Source: Stenopsyche tienmushanensis
Taxonomy: Eukaryota; Arthropoda; Insecta; Trichoptera; Stenopsychidae
NCBI GenBank assembly: GCA_008973525.1
Contig: WACJ01000313.1
Span: 186,001-250,000, forward strand
Reading direction: 5' to 3'
Length of the DNA: 64,000 nucleotides
The notes beneath the pieces were generated by a model that saw nothing but the letters and a program-made list of their open reading frames with translations, was not told the DNA's origin and made no database searches. Shown here in pieces: positions 1 to 12,600 of this stretch (position 1 is its first letter; each line of letters starts with the position of its first letter). The position numbers and the translations under genes are program-made.

Positions 1-680
1 CGCGCAGTGCATCTTTGAATAAAAACAGCTGTCGAAGCTGCGAAGACGGCGAGTGGCGTCCGTCGATCGAGGTAGGTCGCTCGGGTCGGAGGTGTCGCGC
101 CCCCCGGACACCGGAAGCGACGGAACAATTGAAAATGTTAATTCGGAGGATCTCGACCTCGATTTAGACGTGACGCGTCGGGAAGGGGTCCCACGCGCGT
201 TTCGAAATCGTCCGCTGACGTCTTCGCTCCGGGCCGGCGGCGGTGAGGTGAGCTCGCTCTTCTTTCGCACCGCGTACGGAAATTGCAAAATCGAAGGACG
301 TCGCGGGGTCGTAGGTCGCACGCCGCAGATCGTTCGAGAAGTCGCCGTCGCGAGTCGCCCCTCCGCGAGGGCGGCGACGGGAGTCGCGGGGCGATAAGGC
401 GCGATAGCGGAGCTCTCGGCCCCTCGGCGCCCTCTCGCGAAACGGAAGGCGACGATATCTGCGGGTCGAAGGTCCGCCGCGATAAGAGACCTTCCTTTCC
501 GTTGCTATCCCGCAGCTCGCATGGGACAGCTTCTCGCAGTAGTCTCGCGTCGGTGGCGCGACAGTGAGTATCGCCGGTCGCTCCCCGACTTCGCTTTCGG
601 ATTTGTCGAATCGTACCGATTGAATTCTAGGTATCGCCTTCCGTCCGGCGGCGCTCGAAGGCGGAGGCGCTCCGCCCGAA
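1..680 (+). promoter_or_regulatory. GC-rich 5' leader and promoter-proximal region of acc
   Basis: This CpG-rich stretch precedes the first acc coding exon. I see a possible noncoding first exon ending near position 71 at a good donor (GAG then GTAGGT) and a possible acceptor (ATTCTAG) ending at 631. That would place the ATG at 681 fifty bases into exon 2. The open frames in this stretch are GC-driven and resemble no protein. The window starts here, so the true transcription start may lie outside it. The 5' UTR structure is inference; no transcript evidence is available. Confidence 0.45.
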
Positions 681-3600
681 ATGGAAGAAGACCGGCCGAG
701 GCGACCGTCCCGCGAGAGCGAAGACTCCGAGAACGCGCAGCCGAAGGAGGGCGACCAACAGGTGCCGAAAACTCGAAAAACGCATCGGGAGGATTTCGTC
801 TCGAGCTCTCCCTTAGATCGAGACGATTTCTTTTTTTCTCTTTCGAAGAGACGAAATCCCCCCCGAGGAAATCAATTTTCTCTGCGTCAACGGGCCGATT
901 GTTAAAACGACAGATCGACATTTTCAGCAATGTCGAGCGAGACCCAACTTCACCCTCGGGGGAACCGACGAAGGAAACGAGGAGCGGGACTCCTTTCCGG
1001 TCACCGAGGAGGAGATAGCGGCCTCCACCGCGGAGACGGGCGGGAGGATTCCGTCCTCCGGCAGTTCCGGCGGCCTGACGCAGGTTCAGATGATCGCCCT
1101 GGCGGAGAAGCGGAGAAAGTTGAGGTGAATATTTTTATTTCGACGATCGTACGGCACGATCTAAAACCCCGGGACGGTTTCGAAGAGATACTGAATTTTC
1201 GGAAAACGGAAGTTTAAGAGCGGTCCCGACAATTATACACCTAAGCCGAGTCGTTTCCCGAGCGTTGAGGTCAAATATTAACATGCAAGATTTGACCTTA
1301 GTCTAATTTTAAACATTTTTTCGACAAAAATCCTTCCAGCTGGAACGAATAGCACCTGTTTGTTTGATAAATTTGAATGGGATTCATAATAACCTGCTCG
1401 TACAAAATCGTTCACCAAAGGTGACTTTATCGTTTAATATGTATACAGTTATTTATGTAAACGGGCATAAATTTATACGATTATGGTATACATATTGATG
1501 AGCCGAATCGATTTGATTGACAATGTAAATTTTTACTTTCGGTACTCGCTACCGATTCTATGTGGACTGGCTCGGAATGCGACATTTAATTCTTTTATTA
1601 CATTTCGTCTTAGGCTCTGAAAACTTTAGAAAGGTTGCTTTTCAATGATCTGTTTAATCATCATGTTTTGTATTGGCAATGCAAATAAATAACAATCAAC
1701 ATAATTATATTTGCGAGAAATAGAATTTGTTTTGAACGATAAACATTTTTCTTCACCGGGTGTATATTTTTATTTGACATTTGATAGGATAGTTCACCGA
1801 CGCAACCTTCTGCAATTCCAATCTTGATTATTTCACCGTGCGCTATCTTGTATAAAATATTTTGCTCTCTTATTTTTTATTGTCAGTTTATTTGAACTGC
1901 GAGCATAGGATTTTTCTCAACGCATTAAAATCATTAGAGTTTTTAATCACACATTTGAAATATGTCATTCCTTATTTCGTCAAGAATAGATTCAAACTGA
2001 TGATGAATCGGGAGGTATAATTTTACCGATTGGTGTACAATGGTTCAATGTTGAGAGATTGAACAGAGATTTGATTAAAAGAAGGGCATCACGTTCAACT
2101 TCCATAGAAATATTGACAATTGTGATACTCACATTGAATCAATTGTATGATAATAAATCTGAGAGATCTCGTATATGATACGCTTCCGTGTATCCGACGA
2201 GTAAAATTCAAATTATAATTTTGTCTCTCAAACAATTATTAAACACAATCTGATACCTATCTTTGATGTTTTTTAGCATAATTAAAAATATTGACTTGCA
2301 TCAATCTTAAAAACAAATAACATATCTATATATATATATCTTTATAGAATTATTATTAATTGATTTCAATTTATCAAATTGTGCATGATTATAAGTGAAT
2401 ATGGAAATATCTTTATATGCTTTCTATTCATTCAACTGGTTTATTTCTTTTAATTTGAATTCATTTCTATTCTATTCGGCAGCAAATGGCAATGTTTATA
2501 GTTAATTTAAAGAATTTCTTTTCAATCCACCAATTATTGGACCTAAATATTAGCATGCACACAAAGTATAGTTTCATTGCATTCTTTATTCACCCCCTAA
2601 AAACAGTATTTATTTTGAGATGTAAAGAACCTTTTTTGAAAGATTTTGATATTATTGGCTCTTTAATACAAGCTCATGACTTGACAGATGCGGTTTTATC
2701 ATTATAATTTTCCAATGTTCTTCATTGAAAACTGTAGTTTTTTTCTAGGAAACTTTTTTCTATATACAAATGTTTTAAATTTTAATTATTGTTAAGTAGT
2801 ATTGAACATTCAATGAAGAGATATGAAGTCATGCGTAATAGAAAAAACTTTTTAGGAGCATAAAAGCTATCGATTGATAGTTTTCTCTAAAATTTTGGGA
2901 TAGTTAGGTCGACTAATATAGTATGATGCATGTTAATAATGAAACATTTGAAAACAATTATGCGGCTCAAGATTTGAATCAACAGCAATGTAATGTTGAT
3001 TATAAAAAAGCAAAAGTAAAGATTGAACCAGTCAGAAAGATATCTGTCAAAATGAAAAATATTCTAAGCTGAGGATCTCCTTAACCCTTTGCACTCCAAG
3101 GGATTTTTAGTGAATTTGTCTAGAATTATATTTCTGATAATACATTGGGAAAAATACTATATAACCCAAATAAAAATGGTTTTCAACAACAACAATTTTC
3201 TCCACCACTTCAATGTTTTACGCATAAAGCAACAAGATGTGGCTAATTGGTCAGCAGTGTCCACCCCAACCATATTTTTGATGTAATCTGGAATCATCTA
3301 TTGCAAATATAATGAAAAGGTGTAGAACTATTCTGCTAGCTCTGATCTATTCAATCCCTGAGTAGTGAAGCTTTTATAATATGGTACAAGTGTGGAAATA
3401 TAACTCGTATGGAAGAATTCCAGGAAGTGAATAAATGAGAAATGTATCTATCCAAGAAAAATGTTTCAAAAAATAAAAAAATCAGGATAACTCTGAATAA
3501 TTGTAATCGAGGCTAGAGTACAAAATGTCACCTCGACATCGGAGTTCAAAGGGTTAACAACGAGGCTTCAAATTTATACCTCTATATGTACAGTGCTACG

Positions 3601-6600
3601 AGTGAACGCTTTCAGGTTTTGCAGACTGTGCGGATCCTCGGCCTCGAATAAATCCTTCACCTGTTGATCAAAATCACAATAACAAAAAATATACCATGGT
3701 TTGAGAACATTCAGAAATGGACCGACTCGAGCGCGGAGGGTCTACTCGATCTCGAGAATGGAATGCGAGACGCCCATCGAAGAAGTCTTTCGATGACAGA
3801 TTCTGATGTTTGTTTGACAACAATTGCAGCCCTGGCAGGATCTTGTTGTTGCAATATAAATTTATAAAACTAGCAAGGGCTCACAGTGATAGATATTACG
3901 ATAGGCAGAACAAGGTTGATTGAAATAAATTCTCCGAATTGTAGGAAATTGTTGTTAAAGAATCCTTCCAATGTAAATACTACAGACTAAAGAATTTAAT
4001 TTATGTAGAACAGTTTGTTTATAAAAAGTTTAGTTATTCACAGTCAGCGTATGTAACAATTGCATGTTAGGCAAGTTGAGAATAACCTAGAGAAAAAAAA
4101 TGTGCTCTAATTAAATATATAAAAAAAATGTACTTGATCTAATGAACATTTGTCATTGATTTGGTGACATTTTGCAAAAATAATTTATACAAAGTGTATG
4201 GAGTTTACAATTTTGATGACTATGCATTTTCTATGAAAAAAAATCTATAATGGGAATAGATTTTTTTAAAAGGGAAAATTTGAAATAAAAGCGGTAGTTA
4301 ATTTAATGTTAATCTGTGGTCGGCGGCGACGGTGCCGCTTTTGACAGTCGGTCGCTCTCCTCGGAGGAAGGCGGCTTCGGTGGAAGCTCGTCTCGACGGT
4401 TTCGCGTATTGTGTACTTGCGTTGTAAACTTTGACCGGTCGAAGAGCGACTCGCGCTCCTCGACATTCCTCGACATCCGCGGACGATATAAAAGGCGAAA
4501 GAGAGGCGCGACGAGGTCATTGTCGTCGCACCTTCCGTCTCGTCGCACGTCTCGCTCGGTTCTTCGCGTTCCGGTCGGACGGGTCGTTTCGGAACGAGCG
4601 CGAGATGCTGAAGCGGCGGCCGTCGAAGAGGTTCGTCCTCGCGGAGTCGGGGGAGCCCAACCCGACCTGGGAGGCGGGCGACTCGTCCTCGCCGATCGTC
4701 GTCGTCTCCCCCTCGAGGAGGTCGAGCCTCGAGGACCGCAGGCCCGGGCCGGAGCCCGCCGGCTCCGCCGACCGCAGGAACAGCTCCGCGGAGGTCCGCC
4801 GCCCCCCTCCGGACTCGAACCTCCTGAGGCCGCCGCAGCCGTCGACCCTGACGTGAGTGGACTGCGACCCTCCGAGGCGAAAGCGTCCGGCGAGCTCCGT
4901 TCGGACGGCGCCAAATTCGAATCGGCTGCTTCGATTTTTCAAAAAAAACCCGATTAGATCGTCGGAGCGATCGAGTCGTCTTAAAAATGGCGATAAAAAA
5001 TGCAAACATGTGACGAAGGCCGATCGGATCGGGCCGGACGATCGAGGCCTTCCGGCCAAACGGCGCTCTGACGTCGCGAAATGCGCGCCGGTCAGTCGAC
5101 GAGCGCTCCGACTCCGACATGGAGGCGATCGGGACCGGCGGTGCGGGAAAGGGCGCCGCGAGAAACGGCACCGCGGGAAAGGGCGCCGCGGACGCGGTCG
5201 GAGGCCGCCGTCCGGGACACAGGTGACACCTAACCTCCGCTCGGGACTCCCGTTGGAATCTGTCAAACGCCGAGACGGTGTGCTTATCGATCGCAATATC
5301 GCGGATGAAATCCCAACGCGACGCCGAATCGAAGACTCGCCGGAGACGGACGCGCTTTCGAGGGTCGAATCGATTCGACGAGCGTTCCCGGCTCCCGCGC
5401 CCCCGGCACCGGCACGACCCGTCGGCGCTCGCATTCAAATGTCATTGTTCATTTTCAGACCTTCGATGTCTCAGGGAACGGTGATCTTGCACAACAATCG
5501 ACTCCAAGAAAAAGATTTTACCATAGCCACTCCCGAGGAATTTGTCAGGCGCTTCAAGGGCACGAAAGTCATCAACAAGGTTTATAATTTGATCACGCTT
5601 GTTAAATCCCTCCCGCACGTTTTTCATTCATATCTCACATCTATAATCGAAGTTTTTTCTGATATGTTTACAACTATTGATGTTATCCGTCAATTCTTAG
5701 ATAGAACTTTTAAATGATGATTTTCATGAAATAAAAATTGAACTAAAATTGAGGGAAAAAATGTAAATTGAATTTTGTTTCTTACTATAATAGAATCTTA
5801 AAAGCGCACTACCAATCAAGTTTAATTTAAATGAATAAACACAGAATTACTAAAATCACATATATGACAGGAAAAATGTTAATTCTGACAATACATTTGT
5901 GGGCTTTTAACCGCTTCATGCTCGGGTTTTTTTGACAAAAATGTAATTAAAAAACATCAGGTTATTTTATTCTTTATTTAATAAGTATACATATTTTTAA
6001 AATTTCTCAGTTAAAAAAAAATTGGCGAACGTCACTTTATGTTTATCGTATGTAATGCGAAACAAGCGAGCAGCGCTCGGGTTGGTGCGATACGGCACAA
6101 GCGCTGCGCGCGAGCACCGTTCGTTCTAAAGCATGAAGTGGTTAAACTGCACATATAAAGTAAACTGTATTTTGTTAATATTAAAAACACCACACACAAA
6201 CCACAAAATATCTAGATATTAATCTTACATTGCTCATCTGAACTGTGTAGATCTATACTTTTTACGTACAATTGAAATAATAGAGATACTCGGCAACCTG
6301 AAATAATACTGCGATCGTTAAATGAATACAGACCATCGGAGGAAACAAACTTTGTCTTCTTACAGGTCTTGATAGCCAACAATGGAATCGGCGCAGTCAA
6401 GTGCATGCGCTCCATCCGCAGATGGTCCTATGAGATGTTCAAAAATGAAAGAGCCGTGCGATTCGTCGTTATGGTAATTTATGATCGGAGTGCACTTTAC
6501 TTATTTTACGATAGAGTTTGAAATAGTCACTGAACTGTCATTGTTTTTTACCAGGTCACCCCCGAAGACTTGAAAGCTAATGCCGAATATATAAAAATGG

Positions 6601-9600
6601 CAGATCACTACGTTCCCGTTCCCGGCGGATCCAATAACAACAATTATGCTAACGTCGAACTCATTCTCGATATAGCGATGAGAACGCAAGTCCAGGTAAA
6701 ATACCGATATTGGTTCTTTATTCTGTTCAATGTTTCACGATTTTGTTTATCGTCGTTCTGTTTGTTCGCATTCCGTTTGTTTGAGAGTCATTCACTCGTA
6801 TACGTTGTGACATTTTAGGCCGTGTGGGCGGGATGGGGACACGCTTCCGAAAATCCCAAACTTCCCGAACTCTTGCATAGAAACGGAATCGTATTCATCG
6901 GTCCTCCCGAAAAAGCCATGTGGGCTCTGGGAGACAAGGTCGCTTCGTCGATTGTCGCGCAGACTGCTGACATACCTACTCTGCCATGGAGCGGGAGCGG
7001 TGATGAGATTTTAAATTATACTTTAATATCATACAAATAGATTTAATTTCACTGACTTCTGCTATTGACTTTTCTCGTGCATAATATTGATTGTTGACAA
7101 AGTTGTAAATATTTTATATATTTAATAAAAATCTTAATTGGCATGTTTTTTTTATAGAACTTAAAGCTCAGTATAGCAACAAAAAAATTAAAATATCATC
7201 TGAACTCTTCGCAAGAGGATGTGTTCATTCACCGGAACAAGGATTGCAGGCTGCCCACAAAATAGGTTATTATTACAAGTTATTTATATTAATTCATCAA
7301 ATATTTTTTTACAAGCATATGTATTTATTACAAAGAACTATATATGTTCTAGTATAGCCGGAGAGAGAAGTTTTAGATATCTTATAATTAATTTTTTCTA
7401 TAGGATTTCCCGTGATGATAAAAGCTTCAGAAGGGGGCGGCGGCAAGGGTATAAGGAAGGTGGACAACCCTGATGATTTTCCAAATCTGTTTCGTCAGGT
7501 GAATATACATTCTATTGAAATGCTTCAAGATAACAATGATGCAGACGTAATCAAAATATTTATAGAGGAAATTCTAGAAGTAACAAAACAAACTTGTTTA
7601 TACGATTACGATATCAGTGAACGATTGGATTGCTGATGATCATGAATTCCTAATCTTTTAAAATTAAAATGTAGAGTTAATTATATATCAAACCATAGAT
7701 AATCAGAGTCTAAATAACTAGAATGACATTGATAATATTGCAGATTGCTAAAATGTATTCATGTGTTATTTTAATAAATAAAAAGATATGAAATATTATG
7801 GTTATTAAAATGTTATTCAGCCTTAAAATATTTTTACATAGTTATCTATATTTTTTTTCATAATTACTTTATAATTTAAGGTGCAAGCTGAAGTTCCCGG
7901 ATCGCCGGTATTTGTAATGAAATTGGCCAAGTGTGCAAGGCATTTAGAAGTACAGCTTTTGGCTGATCAATATGGTTGGTATATTACTGTAACATTTGCA
8001 GTTGTAGCGTTGCAGATTTTTTTTTATATCTTATGCATTATTTTAGTCAGAAATAAATTATAAATGTGAGAGGTTTTTTACTACAGTTTTTTTGATTGCA
8101 ATTGTATAAAATTTTTGAGAAAAATTCAAAAGCAATGTAAAAAATATGATTTTCAATAATGCGTAGAATAATCTGTACATTTTATGTAACCAGTATTTGC
8201 ACATTTAGATTTGAATCTATGCTATTTTATGTAATATTAGATAGATAGATATATTAATCCGAACACAATTGAAATTTTATCTTAATGCATGATCAATCAA
8301 TATGGTTCGATGTATTGATTTCAAATATAAGCTGAAACTTAATTGTTCAAGGTTAGGATTAATTTGATTTAAAAATAGAAAAAAAATCATAACCTGCATT
8401 AAACCCACTGATAAAGAAATTTTTCAAATTACTTTCATGAAGAGACTTTCATGTTTATTAACACTTTGTATAAGGGTCCGATTTGATGGGTGATATCGCC
8501 AGGCGTGGGACATCCGCATCATATATGTAAAAAAATATTTCAAGGATATTCAAAAATTATACCATATGTCGATAGATCGGTCAGCTTAAATATATTTTTT
8601 TGTGAAAAGATTTTCACTTAAAATAGCAATAATAGATGTCTCCAGTCAAATAAAAAGGACTGGGATCACAGTCGCCCACAAATCTCTCACGCTCAGTGAT
8701 TAGCGCGACGAGGACTGTAATCTCAGTCTCCCGCATACAATGTGTTAACAAATTCAAATGCATCAATATATAATATCAATATATGCTACAAAATTATAAT
8801 TTTAAAATCTATTGTTTAATCTCTTATTTAAAAAAAAGTTATTTCAATTTTACATTCAACATATTTCCAGGCAATGCAATTTCGTTGTTTGGAAGGGATT
8901 GCTCAATTCAACGGCGCCATCAAAAGATAATAGAAGAGGCTCCAGCATCTATAGCAAATCCTGAAATATTTACTGAAATGGAAAAGGTAAAAAAAAGAAA
9001 TAATGGGTTGTTTTTGCCAGGCATTGTAGTAATAGTTATTTAATCATGTGATTTAAAAGTATCTTTTGATTTGTATATAGAATTTTATGCAAATGTTTTG
9101 GTTTATTTTATAACAATGTGAATCTATATCGCATGTAACTTGCACACGTAGTGAATGAATTAGAACCATTTTGAGTGATCAAACACAAGTAGTTTGTGAA
9201 AAAAAAAACTAACAACCCAAGTAAAATTCTATTATAAAAATCTAAAATTCTAATAAAATCTGTATTTTAAATGATTTGTAGCATTAGTGAGCATAGGTTA
9301 ATAAGTAATTTTTATGAAGATTTGTGAACTAAGAACATATTTGAATTTTGAAAAAGATTGTAGTGTCTCACATACAAAGTGCTAAGGAATTAAAAAGAAT
9401 CTGTTATTTTCTTTAACTTAATCAATAATATATTATTGATTACTAATAATTAAAATGAAACAAAAACAATTTCTTTGACGTCATAAACATACTATCTGAC
9501 GTCTGACAATGAACTTGGTCCTAAAAGGTTAAAATGCATCGCTTTATTTAAAGAACTATAGAGAATAACAAGTTGTTTTCACCATCATATTTTATATTTA

Positions 9601-12600
9601 AAAATGAATTTCTACCAAGATGACCTTAAATATATTTTATCAGTTTAGTTTTTTCCAGATAGATTATTTCCATCACAAGTAACTGTAAGCAAGAAATTAA
9701 ATTTAACACATATCTGGTAAAAGTATATATATTAACAAAACAAAATGAAAAGTATAATAAGGGTGGTCATCAGTTAATTGAATAGGAATAGTTTAAAAAA
9801 AAAAATTCAAACTTGCATCGATAGATAGAAATAGATATTTTCATAAATGACCATGAAGAAATAATCGGGACTTCGAACCAGAACGAAATCTAAAACTGAT
9901 AATCAGTAAAACTGTTACTCTTGCCAGAACAATAACTGGAACAAAACTGATTCGGAAATAACTAGTACACATCTTACCTATCTTAATCCTTTCTGGATTG
10001 TTCTCAAAGCTTTACATCCGCTTCGCTCTTAGGAATGTTTGATTGTCATAAAAACTGAACTGCTTTTTCCGACCATATCGTGTCCAACTGTTGTGTGATT
10101 CATTTTGCAATACTATCGCATTTAGGAATTTATTTTTTTATATTCTTTTTTAGTCAGCTGTAAGACTTGCTAAAATGGTGGGCTATGTTTCTGCCGGTAC
10201 TGTGGAGTATTTATATGACCCGTCCGGTTCATATTTCTTCCTCGAATTAAATCCTAGATTACAAGTGGAACATCCTTGCACGGAAATGGTCGCTGATGTC
10301 AATCTTCCTGCTGCCCAACTTCAGGTACTATTAGAACTCTGTAAAATTAATTTTTGAATTAATAGCAAAACTGACAGTCAATTAATTTGTAGATAGCAAT
10401 GGGTTTACCATTGAACCATATTAAAGATATTAGATTATTATATGGTGAATCACCTTGGGGAATGTCGGAAATAGACTTTGATGAACCGAGACAAAAACCT
10501 CAACCGTGGGGTCATGTAATAGCGGCTAGAATTACTTCAGAAAACCCCGATGAAGGTATAATATGTTCTATGTAAACAATCTATTTTTTTTTTTAATTTC
10601 TTCGTTAACATTATTATGTCGTGTCAAATGTCATGATCATAATGATAAAAGAATATGTAAACTTGATATATTTCTTTTTATGTAGGTTTCAAACCTTCAT
10701 CTGGCACTGTGCAAGAACTGAATTTCCGTTCTTCGAAAAATGTATGGGGTTACTTTTCGGTTGCCGCATCTGGCGGTCTCCATGAGTTTGCGGATTCACA
10801 GTTTGGTCATTGTTTCTCTTGGGGTGAAACAAGAGAACAAGCCCGAGAGTGAGTTATTTATGTATTTATACCTGTAAACAGGTGTGTTTAGTCTATAAAT
10901 AATTCTACATAAACAACTAATGTATGTGTTTTGTGATAGTTTGTTAAGTAAAATCGGGAGTATTCAATATTCATGAATTTGAAATCTGTTTTTATTTTTT
11001 TTAATTTCCATTCCATTTTCTCTTTCGAGATATCAGATATGGCATATTCAATCAATAATCAGAGATAATGAACAGAAAAACTAATGATTCATTAGATTGT
11101 GTATTTTTGTGTTAACAAAATTTGGAACCATTTGTATAAATCATTTTTTTTTTAAAATATAAAATCTGTATTGAAACTCCCAATGGAGTTGTTTTTTTGT
11201 AAGTTATAACATCGTTGAAGTGTTTTAATAATTAGCATAAAAATATTTTCAAAACTCTATTCGGAGTTTGTACACAATTTGTCTTTACTGTTTGAAAAGT
11301 ATAATAAATAATTACACATTCAAGTTATTTGAAAAAAACATTAGTTTTAAATTAAGGTTAATAGTCTAAATTATAAGAAAAAAAATCAAGTGTATGTCAC
11401 ACAAAATTGATTCACCCTAAATTTTCTTTTCGTTTAGAAATTTGGTGATCGCTTTAAAAGAACTCTCCATTAGAGGAGATTTCAGAACTACTGTGGAATA
11501 TCTCATCACACTTTTGGAAACAAGCAATTTCCAAGAAAATAGAATAGATACATCATGGTTGGATGCTCTTATATCAGAGAGAGTAAGTATATAAACAAAT
11601 TTCAATTTATTTATTGATGGATCGATATTGTAATAGAGATTTAAAATTATGATTTTTTTCATAAATACACGTTGGAATCATAAAAACTTTCAATATTTCA
11701 TGTATATAGTCTGAATAATAAAATATTGAGTGTAAAATTATGTTAGGCTTAAAATGTGGCTAGTGGTAGTATGGATTTTTTTAAAACTTGTTTCACTTAT
11801 ATTTTCTTATTGCTGACGATTTCAATTAATTTATCTTTTCATTATCAATAATTTTTCTTATAGCTGTGTCATTTAATAAAGCTTAGTATGAATTATATGA
11901 AAGTAGTGAAATAAACAGATCATTATAAATGAGATGAAAAAATATTTTACATGTGCGTCAAGAATTATTTTACATATCTTTTATGTAAAATGTCAAATGT
12001 CAACATGTCGTATTTAGACAATGCAACAATATAAATAGGGTTTTTTGAGTTTGAGAACCTTATTCATATAGTGTAACTTGCCATGGACGGTGCTCTTGAT
12101 TTTAAAAGACGAAACAGTAATATAACATTGTGTTTTGTTATTGCTGAAAGTAGTTTCTATCCTTAAAAATAACTTTTTTCCTCTTGAACATATATTTTCG
12201 TTCGACATGATACATTTCATTGATTTTTGTAATGTAATTTATTTCTCATTTTTATATGTAAAAAAATATTTTTAGGTACAAGCTGAAAAACCTGACATAA
12301 TGTTGGGTGTTATTTGCGGTTCCATGCTAATAGCAGATAGAGAAGTTTCCTCCGAGTTTCAAAACTTTCAAACTGCATTAGAAAAGTAAGCTTTTAATAT
12401 TTTACAAATATAGATGGATATATAAAAATGTCTAATTTTTTTTATTTATAAGCTTTTGTTGTTGCTTTTTTTTAAATATTAGTTGATTTATAATTTAATT
12501 TTTAGAGGTCAAATACAGGGATCTAACACATTGAATACTGTAATTGACGTTGAGCTTATTAACGATGGTCATAAGTATAGAGTTCAAGCTACAAAAAGTG

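Larger units (their letters stand above)
1125..5458 (+). other. acc intron 2 (4.3 kb), host of nested features
   Basis: The intron runs from GTGAAT at 1125 to TTTTCAG at 5458. Positions 1125-3080 are AT-rich with no gene signal; a short TA run lies near 2325-2342. It then holds a TTAA-ended element (3081-3557), an exon-like CpG-bearing patch (3580-3800), AT-rich DNA to about 4300, and the CpG island with the alternative promoter and first exon (4310-5440). The long open frames on the minus strand across 4266-5438 are by-products of CpG-rich, stop-poor DNA. Confidence 0.75.
5459..11582 (+). other. ACC: acc exons 3-14: AMPK-site junction and biotin carboxylase domain
   Basis: Exons: 5459-5579, 6366-6473, 6555-6695, 6819-6999, 7158-7265, 7404-7498, 7881-7974, 8871-8986, 10154-10324, 10393-10555, 10686-10848, 11438-11582. 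Together they encode the ATP-grasp biotin carboxylase, which uses ATP and bicarbonate to carboxylate biotin. Hallmarks are [12 protein letters not shown], the glycine-rich ATP loop [11 protein letters not shown], the HLEVQ segment, [13 protein letters not shown] and [19 protein letters not shown]. All catalytic signatures look intact. The intron phases fit without any forced base. Confidence 0.95.

Noticed and set aside
53..567. Open frames in the acc leader (114 and 94 codons)
   Set aside because: GC-driven, no homology by eye, and upstream of the exon chain; treated as 5' UTR or intron.
930..1217. ATG frame [11 protein letters not shown].. at the second acc exon
   Set aside because: It runs out of the ACC frame. 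The frame starting at 928 in phase 0 gives the conserved NFTLGG motif and splices in phase to the biotin carboxylase exons.
4266..5438. Long minus-strand frames (390, 305 and 201 codons) opposite the alternative acc exon
   Set aside because: CpG-rich, stop-poor DNA gives low-complexity Arg/Ser-rich translations; no family signal and no splice logic. The plus strand has promoter, start, donor and correct phase.
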